Assembly (NCBI RefSeq): GCF_000003855.2
Contig: NW_003101671.1
Span: 841,332-905,331, forward strand
Direction: 5' to 3'
DNA length: 64,000 nucleotides
Origin: Blastomyces gilchristii SLH14081
Taxonomy: Eukaryota; Ascomycota; Eurotiomycetes; Onygenales; Ajellomycetaceae
Shown here: piece by piece, positions 36,586 to 48,055 of the stretch
Position numbering within the stretch: the first letter of the stretch is position 1
Layout: the number at the start of each line of letters is the position of its first letter
Notes under the pieces: generated by a model
Databases searched by the model: none
What the model saw: only the letters and a program-made list of their open reading frames with translations
Told to the model about the DNA's origin: nothing
Position numbers and translations under genes: made by a program

Positions 36586-37235
36586 ATATAGTTTCAATGC
36601 AAGATGGGATGAGATGGGTACTAGGCATTCTTTATGCTGGGAAGCCTGGTTATTCAGTATACGGATCGGATTGGGGGGGGATCCATGCCTTGGTTCGTGA
36701 TTTTGTCCTACCTTCTATGCTTTTGTTTAATTTTACTTTTCTCAGGCGACTACCATATTTATGCGATATGTGTGCTAGTTACGTGCATACATGTACGTGC
36801 TGTACAGAGGTGTTGAGTTGCTTGCGCTTATAGCAATTTCCACAGCAAGAGAACGAATGGAACGGTGGGAAAGCACCTAAGTAGCACACACACACGAATA
36901 CCTAGGTAGCTTAGTTATGTAGGTAACTAACTAATGTTCATGTTGAATCATACTATACTGGCATAAGTAAAAACTGCAACCCGTGAGAAATGAAGAGAAT
37001 GGTATGACGAAATCGACCCAAAACATACAAGGCGTAAACCCGTATCAACACTGCAAGTCGTAAAACAAAAAATGGAAAATTGAAAACGGACAGAACGAAA
37101 TGTGAAACACATAAAAAAGGGGAACAAACAACTCCCGGTAACCTAGTTTGATCATCATAAAGCGTGAGCGTAAAAGTAAATAATCGGGGGAGGGGATCGA
37201 CATGAAGGGAAGAAAAGAAGAAAAGGGGAGGACAG

Positions 37236-37291
<56 letters not shown>

Positions 37292-37594
37292 AAAAACACG
37301 CTGGAGTGTCTTAACAGAGTGACCGGGGGAAGGATAGGACAAAGTAGAGATATGAAATCCTGTAGCGTGTAGTGAGGATGACTCGATTGAACCCCCTTTC
37401 AAATAACGATGATTTCATGAACGAGGTTTCAAGAAAAGAGAATAATGACCCACGATCTGGTCATGGAGATGTCTTCTTTTTCTTGTATCGAGGCCGACAA
37501 GACATATCTTCGAGAATAAGGCAATTCAGTAACATGGTCATGTCCTTTTATAATATACCCAACCTATTTTCTGGTGGCTAGCTTTCGATGCATG
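36586..37594. other. intergenic region with A51 tract
   Basis: Between converging genes. Contains 51 consecutive A (37,238-37,288), the longest homopolymer in the window. Nothing else is recognised. Confidence 0.6.
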
Positions 37595-39581
37595 TCACGA
37601 AAACCCGCCAACAGCCGTATCTGTCCTGGCTCGCGACCTCCACTGCTCAAAGCTATTGTCATTGTTATTATTAGTACTATTGTTTCCGCCCCCTTCCTTT
37701 TGCTTCCTCATCTTCTCCTCCCACTCGCTTTCTTCTGCGGCGATCATTGCGTGGAACTTGCCACCCTGCCCACGAGCGAGGTACACGGCTTTCTCTTTCC
37801 GCGCAGCAACGGCCTCGGTGACGAGGACGAATTTCACGCTGGAGCCCGGTGCCTCGAACATGGCGTCGCCGAGGATCATTTCCATTTCCGTACGCAGGCC
37901 TCGCGCGCCAGTCGCCATTGACATGGCGTTATTCGCTATTTTGTGAAGGGCAGGTGTCGTGAAGCGAAGTTCGATGCCTGAGAGGGAGAAGAGCGTGGTG
38001 TATTGGGCGAGTAAGGAGTTGCGTGGCTCTGTTAGGATGCGGAGTAGGAGAGGGTGGGTGAGCTGGGAAAGAGCGGTGGTGATGGGGATGCGGCCCACAA
38101 GCTCGGGGATAAATCCATAGGTTTGGAGGTCTGGGGGTGTAAGGAGGTCAAGCGGGTTAAAGTAGGTTGGTTCTTCGTCAGCGCCGGACCCAGACGGTAA
38201 TGGCGCCGGGGTAAAGAAAGGCAGATGCTTCTTATATAGTGCTTCCTCCTCAGAACCTGGTAGGATTGGAATAGGTGGGGTGGAAGCTGCATGTGAAGCA
38301 TTGTGGGAACTAAATGAGTTTGATGATGCCCGTACAGGTTGGCCAAACCCGATGGAGCCACGCGATATCCGATCCATGATCAGTTTGTTTAGGCCTACGA
38401 AGGCGCCCGAGAAGATAAAAAGGATGTTGTCTGTCCGCACATTGTAAACTTCAGCTTTGCCAGAGGATCCTGGTGGAGTTGAATTGAAGGACGATCCTCC
38501 AAAATTACCACTGCCGCTGCCTGGGTTGGAATTTAGTGATCCACCCGAACGGGGAGCGCTTCGCTCTGGTTTCGCTTGGATCTGAATAGTCGTTCCTTCA
38601 ATGATCTTTAGCAAGGCTTGTTGCACTCCTTCTCCGCTCACATCTTTCCCGTGGCTAACTTTTGCTGTGGCGATCTTGTCAACCTCGTCAAGGCAAATAA
38701 TGCCTCGTTCTGCCTGGGCTACATCGTAATTGGCAGCAGCTAGCAATCTATGGACACACACATCTGCGTCCTCTCCAATATATCCGGCTTGTGTAAATGG
38801 AGTGCAGTCAGACATGCTGAATGGCACGGACAATACGCGAGCTAATGTTTTTGCCATCAGAGTCTTGCCTACGCCCGATGGGCCAAGCAGCAGGATATTA
38901 GATTTCTCCAACGTCAAAGGAGAAGAGTCGACGGGGAGTGGTCCTGATCGCGCATTGTCATCATTGGTAGTTCTTTGGGTATGAATGGTCCGTTGCTGAC
39001 CTGGGAATTCAGCTAGAGAGATGAATCAAGGACCAAACAAGTCAGCAGCAAACTCAAACATGTATACCAATTGTCATCTGGGAAATACGATAGAGCAATA
39101 GCGGCATACTCTCTACGGGATGTCCTTCTACCGACTCACGACGTGCTTGTTGTGCCCTCAATTCCTCCTCCTCTTCCTCCCGCCTCTGCAGCTCCTGCAC
39201 CCGTTGATAGTGATTGTAAACAGCCACACTCAACACCTTCTTAGCCCTATCCTGGCCAACGACGAATTGATCCAGATGCTGTTTGAGCATTTTAGGAGTC
39301 AATCGCGGAGCACCAAAGGAGGGAGCGGAGCCCAATGGGCCGGATGTTGGGAGGCCCGGTTCATAGCTGCCGGTGAATGGCTGGCTAGTGAAATCAGAGC
39401 GGTGGAATTGAGAGGGAGAAGAACACCGGGAGGAGGTCGAGAGATGGCGGTGGATAGAATAGAGAGCCAGATATGAAAGTTGGACTCTTCGGCGGACGGG
39501 GGAAGTTGTCGGTGTTTTCCAGTCGAGCGGTCTAAGCGGGGACCTGAAGGGGAGGAGAAAACTCATCGATAGTCGCCTCAT
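37595..39581 (-). CDS. MCX1: Mitochondrial ClpX-type AAA+ unfoldase
   Basis: This is an ATP-driven unfoldase of the mitochondrial matrix. Two exons (39,581-39,068 and 39,012-37,595) give 643 residues. The N-terminus is a clear presequence (Arg-rich, no acids, ending near RHLSTSSR). Next come the AAA+ motifs Walker A GPSGVGKT (215-222), the pore-loop region AGYIGEDAD and Walker B CLDEVD (about 279-284), then [16 protein letters not shown] and, at the end, the sensor-2 helix [14 protein letters not shown]. There is no N-terminal zinc-binding domain, as usual in fungal mitochondrial ClpX. The IGF tripeptide that docks ClpX onto ClpP is present (392-394, GSIGFG), unlike yeast Mcx1, which works without ClpP. 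The C-terminus is Asn-rich. An in-frame ATG at 39,812 would add a tail that hides the presequence, so the start at 39,581 is preferred. Confidence 0.93.
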
Positions 39582-39870
39582 TTTGGAGTCATCCAGCTGG
39601 CCCTTAAAGCTGGCAGTGGGAGGAGTAATTGAGGACTCAAACAAGGGCTTTGTGAGTATAAATGATAAAACGAATACCGCAAATGAACTCAGCCAGCGCT
39701 GGCAGAGTGGAGTTGCGCAGAGAGTCGAGAAGATGTTGGATGTGATGAGGTTGGGGATGTGCTTGGCCAGAGCTTGCCTGCTGCAACCTTCCCGGAGCCT
39801 TCTTCCCCGCATATCGGGAGCACGTGAGCGATTACGTCAGTGTCACGTGGCTTTGCTGAGTGTTAGAGGA
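39582..39870. other. promoter region of the ClpX gene and end of the island
   Basis: Ordinary-GC sequence upstream of the ClpX start. It contains two CACGTG or CACGTGA-type sites (about 39,820 and 39,844). Ends at the sharp transition to AT-rich DNA. Confidence 0.5.
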
Positions 39871-40095
39871 TAACGTTATCTCAGCATGCTCAGCCTCTCT
39901 TCTTGATATTTTCGGATTAGTGTGACCAACTAAACTCCTTTAAACTTCTGTCAAAGCTCTGCTAACTTCTGAATCAATAAGAGACTTCACATATACTTAC
40001 AATCTAATATCTTATAGAGAGTTTGAGAAGAAATAGTTTCATTATATATGAAAAATCAACACTGCTTATATAAAATATTTAATTGATTTCAGAAT
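39871..40095. repeat. boundary repeat, copy 2
   Basis: Second copy of the block at 31,917: TTATCTCAGCATGCTCAG at the island edge, then a weakly matching middle and a good match at 40,005-40,045 (AATATCTTATAGAGAGTTTGAGAAG). It runs into the TA target of the pogo element at 40,098. Confidence 0.5.
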
Positions 40096-40097
40096 TA

Positions 40098-42071
40098 ATC
40101 GTGCTATGCTTACTCACTCTCTATAGTGAGTGCATCACAGTGTATGAAAAATCACACTGTAAAGAAAATATTTTCAATATCTTTATTCTTCATCTTTAAA
40201 TAATTATTATTAATTATAATCATGTCTAAATCTTCTAATTACACTGAGAAGAAGTTGTAAAGAGCTGTTAATATATATAAAAGCAATTCAAAATTCAAAA
40301 TCATATCTCTGTCATGAGAATTCAAAGTTTCATATATTATCTTATATGAGAGAATTAACAGAAAGAAATCAAGAACTATGAGAGTTTCACTGAATTGAGT
40401 ATTAAATAATAGTCAGAAAGAGACAATTAAGATATAAATTCATCAGTTGAATATTAATTTTTATTTATTCATTATCAAGTATATTAAAGCTGCTACAAAC
40501 TGTATATTAAAACAGTATTATATAGATTCAGAGACTGCATCTCTCACAGTAAGTAAGATATAAATATATTAATTCATCAAATACTTATCAGATTATAAAT
40601 GAGTTAAGTAAAAATTCATGAATTTAAAATAAGTGTCTTATAAGAATATAAGCTTTATTATTAACTGATTTAATTAATATAAAGCTGTCTTCAATGAATA
40701 TCAATTTTTTCACTGTGATATTTACAACTTTAATAAGATTAAATTTTAAGAAGAAGAAGAATGCAGACAGTGAGTTATAACTATCTTTAAAGATATAAAT
40801 TCTGTTATACAGTCATTATACTTCTGCAGATTAATAACAGTGATAAAGTATATTAATGTAGATAATATATATTGAATTCATTGATTATAATAAAATCAAA
40901 GATTCATTTAGAGAATTGATATACATACTTTAACTTATCTGACAATTACATCATCACTGTATTCAAGTCTGGCTTTACAAATGATGAGATTGAATTTGAA
41001 TGAATCAAGCAGTTCAATAAGATGATAAAAAAGTATTAAATGAGCAGTTATTGACTGCTATTAATAAATAATCATGATTCTCATCTTATAGAAGAATTCA
41101 TTTAATACTGTAATCTTTATAAGATTATTCTGTTCAGATTCTTATCTTATATAAGTTATATTCTATAATCTCTTGATAATATATCTTTTCAGCAGTATAA
41201 GCATTATTATACAAAGACAGTTAATGAGACTATCTGCTACAGATATAAGTAGTATAATGACAGATAATTTCTTACTAATCTGAAGAGTATCTGACTATAA
41301 GTATTTAAATCTGATACTGTGAGAGCTGGCTTTGCTGACTGTGAAATGTATTCAGTTAATTATAATATAATTCTCAATTAATTGAGACCTCTTATCATTG
41401 ATGATGCTCTGAATCTCAATATATATAATAATGATAATAATGTATGCAATCACTTTATCTTATTATCTGCAGATTAATCATCAACTGTTTTCTTATAATT
41501 AACCTCTTCAGAGACAGTTGCAAAACTACATCATTAAATTAATACAGCAGTCAAGACCTTAGAAGATGTGAAGAATACTCTTACATCTGATTTAATAAGA
41601 CAGTTGAACAAGATCTTCAAGAGTAGTATAATTCAGATAGAATTGAATATGCACTGTGAGAGTGAACTTACAAATCATTATTAAGCAAATAGATACTAAG
41701 TTATTAAATTCTCTCACAGACAGATGTAAGTAGATGAAGTTCTCACTATTAAGAATATCAATTGCAAGATTACAACTCATAGAGCAGATAAGATGAAAAA
41801 GACATTTAATAAGACTCTTTAATTAATTGAAATCAAATCTATAAAATCTACAGTTACTCAACTACAATAAGATAATTCTATAGAATCTCAACTTACAGTG
41901 AATTCTACATCTTCTAATGAGTATATAGATAATCTTTATATTATAGATAGATGTGATAATGATTATTAATTAATTTTTAAAGATTACTATATTCAAAATA
42001 TTTTCTTTACAGTGTGGTTTTTCATACACTGTGACACACTCACTACAGAGAGTGAGTAAGTATGACATAGT
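40098..42071 (+). mobile_element. Fot1/pogo DNA transposon with ~78-bp TIRs, RIP-mutated
   Basis: The 1,974-bp element is bounded by TA on both sides (40,096-40,097 and 42,072-42,073). The ends 40,098-40,177 and 41,994-42,071 are inverted repeats of about 78 bp; both include TTACTCACTCTCT and CACAGTGTATGAAAAA. Differences between them are almost all C/T or G/A. The plus strand around 40,955-41,230 reads as the C-terminal part of a pogo-type DDE transposase (SGFTNDEIEFE, then LLLINNHDSHLIEEFI, IILFRFLSYISYIL.SLDN), with the catalytic Asp of the LIDGH-type box changed to Asn and several stops. The internal size and TA target are normal for Fot1-like elements. Confidence 0.85.
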
Positions 42072-42295
42072 TATATATCTACTCTAAATATCTATCTAAT
42101 CATTATTAAACTAATATTTTTTAAATTCTCAGTCATTCTTCTATTATCTCTGTTATTTTATAACTCACTATCTCTTCTCATTATATTATAATTATTGATA
42201 AAAGACAGTGTATCTTTTAAATCTTAAGATACTTAATATCAGATATACTTTAATTAATATTCTTTATTACTTAAAGATGAATTCTCTCTACAATT
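42072..42295. other. AT-rich spacer between pogo element and SINE
   Basis: Unassigned AT-rich sequence. It is the left part of the target into which the SINE at 42,310 and, further right, the chromovirus were inserted. Confidence 0.4.
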
Positions 42296-42696
42296 ACTAC
42301 AGTCTCTTATTATTATTATTATTATTATTCTTTCATTATACTTATATACAAGCGGAGCTTATGATAAGTTCTTGCGTGATGTTAAATACAGGTTAAGTGT
42401 TAATTATACAGAAGAAAATACAGGTGTTGAGATCACATCAAGATAACAAGAACATAGGAAAATACAAAGAAGTGATAATTAGATACATATGATAATAACT
42501 TTTCAGCTCAGAAACATAGAGTGATTTATTGAAGTGATTTGTACACCTCTGTATTTATTAGAAATCTGAGGTGCTTGAGTTCTGAATTTAATGTATTCTC
42601 TGCGGGTTTCGAACTCATGTGCCTTGGTTTCCCATGCCAAGGTGCTACTGAGTGGCCGCATTAATCATTCAGCCACCAGGGCACTACAGTCTCTTA
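42296..42696 (-). mobile_element. tRNA-headed SINE (373 bp) with 14-bp target duplication
   Basis: The element occupies 42,682-42,310 on the minus strand. It begins GCCCTGGTGGCTGAATG and carries a pol III A-box (TGGCTGAATGATTAATGC, 42,675-42,658) and B-box (GTTCGAAACCC, 42,614-42,604). The head resembles a class-II (Leu/Ser-like) tRNA, with a few G-to-A changes. The 3' end is a run of seven AAT units directly after TATAATGAAAG, much like the LINE tail. The 14-mer ACTACAGTCTCTTA flanks both sides (42,296-42,309 and 42,683-42,696). The head escaped most RIP damage. Confidence 0.85.
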
Positions 42697-42764
42697 ATAA
42701 TATAGATAATGAATATAATATATTAGATAGTAACTTAATAGAGCTTAAATCTATTAATACTTTT

Positions 42765-43057
42765 TGTAGCAGGCTGCGCCTGATTATTATATAGACTATT
42801 TCATTACACTTCATAGATTTCACTGAAAGCTCTGATTCTCAGTCATTCTTAATTACTGATTTTCAGCTAAAAAACTTACAGAATTCTTATTCTTTCATTC
42901 TGAAGCTTCACTGTATACATTACTATATATATGTATAAATATTTACTCTAATCACTGATTCTCACACTTTCTCTTTCTTTTCTTCTTTAACATTTTTTAC
43001 TTTGTTATATAAGATCTATAAATATTATACTGATCTATTTAGTGTAGATCTTCTACA
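42765..43057 (+). repeat. chromovirus 5' LTR
   Basis: Begins TGTAGCAGGCTGCGCC and ends TTCTACA. Aligned with the 3' LTR, the start differs by G-to-A and C-to-T changes (3' LTR: TGACAGACTACATC), so the two copies were mutated independently. CTTTT precedes it. Confidence 0.9.
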
Positions 43058-45599
43058 CTTGAAAAATATTTTATCATCTTCTTATTAGAAACAATTATTT
43101 ATCAAGAAGATATTCAAATACATAACAATGTGTAAGAAATAGAGAAATAATTAAACAGCTAAATGAATATCAAGTCTCAATCAGTTAAGTGAACACTGAG
43201 TTTCTAGATAGAAGCTTACTCATCAGTCACTCTAACTCTGTAATAAGATCTTATAAAGAGAATATCAGTGAAAGATCTGAGAGTTCTGACATCTTAGATA
43301 TATAAGAGATTTATATAATTACATTTCTTTCAATTTCACAGATACTATATATCTGATGAATGATATAACTATGTCTAATAATAATATAAGAGAACTCTTG
43401 AACATAAGTATAGATACAGTGTTACAGTGACTCTGAGTAATGTTGAAATTACAACAGCAACAGATAGCTGATATACATGCAACTTAACAATGTCAGTATA
43501 AGGAAATTCAATGATTATCTCAACTAGAAACCTCTGCACAGATAATTTCAACACTGACAGAATTGAATATGAACACAATATGAATACTGAAGAAACACTT
43601 AAATATTCTTACATATTTTAATACTTCTGATCTCACTCTCTACTTATCATAAAGATTGAAAATGCTCATGAAACTAAGTGTAGATAAAGATGTCATCAGT
43701 TCACTAATCAATCAAGATTAATATATCAATAAATGATTGAGAGATTGCATGAAACAGAAGTTTCATTCATGAATGAAAGCATGTGAACTAGTATTATAAA
43801 TATTTGACAATATCATTAAATATCTTGATATTCTGTTTCAAAACACTGTCATATAACAGAAAGTATTAGATTGATTATAGAGTGTCTGACAGAGAAACAC
43901 TTCTCTCATAACATTCATTTCTGACTTTAATATCAAGATTCTAGAAGCAGATGATTAATCTTGAGAGAATCAAATAAAGATTAGTATACTTAAGAAGGCA
44001 TTAACTTTTAAACTCTTACAGATTCTTATAAGTGTAGATGAAGATCAGACTTATGAAGATTTCTGTATATAACTTCAGACATTGAATGATCATCTTATCA
44101 AGCTCAAGAGTATACAGAACAGTGATAGAAGATATTATATCTCAGTCACTTATACATCTGTACTGAAGAATGACAATGCAGATGTCATGAATTAAGTGAA
44201 CTTAAATATCTATATATAAGCAAGAGTCTCTACTGTCTGAACAGACTTCTGAGTTTCTGAGATTACTTCTGAAGAAGTCGCTGATCAATATCAATATGAG
44301 ATATGCATCAAATGTAACTGATCAGAATATATCACTTTCAAGTGCTGATCAGTCTATATACCTTCTCACTTGAGAGAAAGATCAGTGTCTTCTTACTCAA
44401 AAAATGAATCAGTGTCTGTCTGCATTAATCACATTGCATTGAAGAAAGATTCAGAAGATAACTATGAGAACACTCTGATGAAACAGAGAAAAGATTAGCT
44501 TCTGTTCAAATTTGCAAACAGAAGCTTGAAGAGATCAGATAATAATAATTTAAAGAAAAGATGATAATGAATGTAATTCTTATATCTACTGTGATGAATA
44601 ATATGTATAATATGAAGACTATGATAGATAGCAGTCTATGTTACTATGCAATGATTAAATCTTCAGTTATAAGATGTTATAATCTTCAGTGTATCTTCTT
44701 ATTAAAACTCTGACTTCTCATAGAATTTAATGATTCAAAAGATATTTGCACCTGTTACATGATAAAACTAAACATAGATGTTGAAGAATATCAGCATGAG
44801 AATGTTTATACATATGAAGTTAACAATCTTGACTATAATCTTATACTAGAACTTGTCTGACTATCTGAACAAGGCATCTTATTGAATACTTAAAACAGAA
44901 GCTTGATATTCTCTAACAATGATAGAATTCATGAAGACAACATTCACAAAATTATGAATCTGACACAGATCTCTGTCAATGCTTATGAAATGCTCTGAAA
45001 AAGAAGTTGCTAATAGTAGAATCATGTGACAATCTATTCTGTCAGTCTGACTGATATTAAGAAAGCTCTAGAAAAGTTATTCTGTACTATAATAACAGAT
45101 TCTCATATCAAACTCTCTCAATAATATTATAAATATCTAGATATCTTTTAACAAGATAACATTACAAACATATATCTCTTACAAGGCTCAGAAGTGAATC
45201 ACAGTATCAAGTTAGAGAAGAAGAATAATAAAGACTCTGAATTATTATAAGATCTTCTTTATAACATGTTCTGAGATAAACTTCTTCTTCTTCAAAAGAC
45301 ACTTAATGATCTGTTAAATAAGAGATTCATACATGTTAGTAACTCTTCTATCACAGTCTCTGTTCTCTATGTAAAGAAATCAAGTGAAGAACTCTGAATC
45401 TATGTAAACTATCAAGAACTGAATAGATTAATAAAGAAAGACTGCTATTCTTTATCTCTTATCAATGAAACTCTAACTTATATTGAACAAGCTCAATGAT
45501 TTATAAAGCTAGATGTTATCACTGTGTTTCATAAGATTCATATCACTGAAGGAGATGAGTGACTTATAGTATTTCAAACACAATATAATCTCTTTGAAT

Positions 45600-46010
45600 G
45601 AGTAGTCACACTCTTCAGACTGACTAACACTCTCAGTACATTTCAGAAGTATATCAACTAAGCACTTCAAGACTTTCTTAATGAATTTCTATCTGTATAT
45701 CTTGATAACATTCTCATCTTCACTGATGAGTTCAGAAAAGAATATCAAGAATATATACAAAAAATATTACAATGACTATGAGAAGCAGAACTACTGATAG
45801 ACATAGACAAGTATGATTTTAAGAATAAAAGTATAAAATATCTAGACTTTATCATAGAAGCTGATAAGAGAATCTGAATGAATTCTGAGAAAGTCTCTGC
45901 TATTCTTAAATAAGAGGTCTTATACACTGTGAAAGATGTACAAAGCTTCATTGAATTCACTCACTTTTATCAGTGATTTATATAAAACTTCTCAGATATC
46001 ATGAGATCAC
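45600..46010 (+). pseudogene. chromovirus reverse transcriptase (palm and thumb)
   Basis: Plus-strand translation gives the standard gypsy order: QYNLFE, VVTLFRLTN, STFQKYIN, then YLDNILIF, YLDFIIEADK, VKDVQSFIEF and FYQ.FI.NFSDI. Trp and Arg codons have become stops and prolines have become leucines, each explained by a single C-to-T or G-to-A change. The second catalytic Asp of YLDD is Asn. Confidence 0.85.
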
Positions 46011-47743
46011 TTACAGAACTCACTAAGAAGAACTCAGTATTTCAATAATCAGTGAACACTGAAGCTGTATTTATACAGATGAAAAAGATGTTCATTAATA
46101 TCTCTCTACTGATAATATTCAATTCTGATTATAAAACAGTTGTTGAAGCTGACTTCTCTGACTATATCACAGAAGAAGCTATATTATAATATAATAATAA
46201 AGATGTCTTACAATTATACATCTTCATGTCTAAGAAACTGAGTCTCACTGAATGCAATTATGAGATCTATAATAAGAAACTTCTTATAATTATACATTGT
46301 TTAGAAGAATAAGACTCTGAACTCTGAAGTATCTCTGAATTTGAGATAATCACAGATTATAAGAATCTCAAGCACTTTATAATCACTTATAAACTCACTG
46401 AATAACAGATGTAATGATCTGAGTTTTTAAGTCACTTTCATTTTATAATACACTAATGTTCTGACAGTCAGAACTTGATGACAGATGTTCTCTTATAATA
46501 AGAGTAAGATATACCTTCTGATATAATAGACACTCATTGAATGAATTAAGAACATTAGCTTTTAGATTTGAAGATATTAGTTGATCAAGATGAAATAACT
46601 CATAATACTATATATACTTCTCTGATTAGAACACTCTCTCTCTGAACTGATACTAATACTGATATCTTCACTTCTTCTATACTGAATAAACTGTGATATA
46701 CAATAGCTCAGACTGATGAACTTCTTCAGACTCTCACTGAGGTAGTATAATAAGAAGCATCTTGATTTTCTTCAGAATTATGTATAAAGACTGACATCTC
46801 AAAATATTCAATTAATAACAATAACACTCTGTGATTCTGTAAACAATACTGAGTCTCTCACTTCAAACTCTTACATACTTAGATAATACAAGAGATGCAT
46901 GACTCATATATAACTGAATATTCAGGTTATAAACAACTGTACTGAATGATCTCTCAAGAATTCTACTGATCTGAGATATCAAACAGTATCAGATACTTTA
47001 TCTGAAACTGTAACTGTTGTTTCTTTATCATCTTATAAAAGAACTGTAGAAAAGATCTACTAAAACTGCTCAATATCTCTGATAAAATCTGATAAGATGT
47101 GATAATTGACTTCACTGTCAATCTCTCTAAGAGTAAGAATTGTAAGAACATTCTGATCGTTATTAACTGATTGAGTAAAGATGTGATATTGAAATCTTGT
47201 GATAAGATAGATGCTGAACAAGTCACTGAAGTCTTTCTACAGAGTTCATTTTATCAGATGCATGAATTACTGAGATCTATAGTATCAGATTAAGACTGTC
47301 AATTTATAAGCACTCTCTGAACAAGAATCTGCTAAATTCTCAAGATTATACATTATTTATCAATCATCTATCACTCTGAGACTGATGATGTATCAGAATG
47401 AACAATTCAGATAGTGAAGAACTATCTTTGTAAGTTCTGTAATTATTTATAAGATAACTGATATAATCTTCTTCTACACACTGAAGTTACTATCAATGAC
47501 TGAGATACTGTTTTAACAGGTGTAAGCTCATTATTTCTCACACATGATTATCACATGAAGGTATTAAATCTTCTAGAGATTATATATTTCACACTGAATC
47601 TCTGCAGTCTAATTCAGATCACTGATAATATAGTAATAAAGCTCTGAGATGTTTATAACTGAGCAGAGATCTTCATAGTAATCATTATTATTATTATTAT
47701 TCTTCAATTATAGATGTATGCAGTCAGAGACTATGACATCTAC

Positions 47744-47764
47744 CTGAGAACTTTTAGTTCTCAG
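47744..47764 (-). promoter_or_regulatory. LINE 3' tail hairpin
   Basis: CTGAGAACT, a TTT loop, then AGTTCTCAG: a perfect 9-bp stem about 60 bp from the LINE 3' terminus. The same hairpin is present in the SINE at 59,861-59,881 and the LINE fragment at 61,270-61,290. In several LINE families a 3' stem-loop is what the reverse transcriptase recognises; here that role is inferred. Confidence 0.6.
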
Positions 47765-48055
47765 AGTTTTTCCTATATCTGTAAAGTTAACTATTATACA
47801 TTCATCAATTTCAGATATGCAAAATCAGAAAATTCCAGCTCAGAATACAAAAACTGTTTATAAATTACAGTATTTTGACATCTTCTGATACTTTGAAATC
47901 ATTTGACAATATCATGACAAAGGAAAAGAGAACAGAGTCTTAAAGATAGACACATTAAATAGATAGATAGAAAGGAATTGAAAGAAAAAGATAAAGTAAA
48001 GAGAGACTGTAACAAAACAAATTATTAAAAGATAGTATATAGCTGTTTTAACAGA

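Noticed and set aside
36953..37402. Minus-strand ORF with poly-Phe
   Set aside because: Produced by the A51 tract; no real coding signal.
39582..39812. Upstream in-frame ATG extending ClpX by 77 residues
   Set aside because: It would bury the clear mitochondrial presequence that starts at 39,581; the extension is promoter-like sequence.
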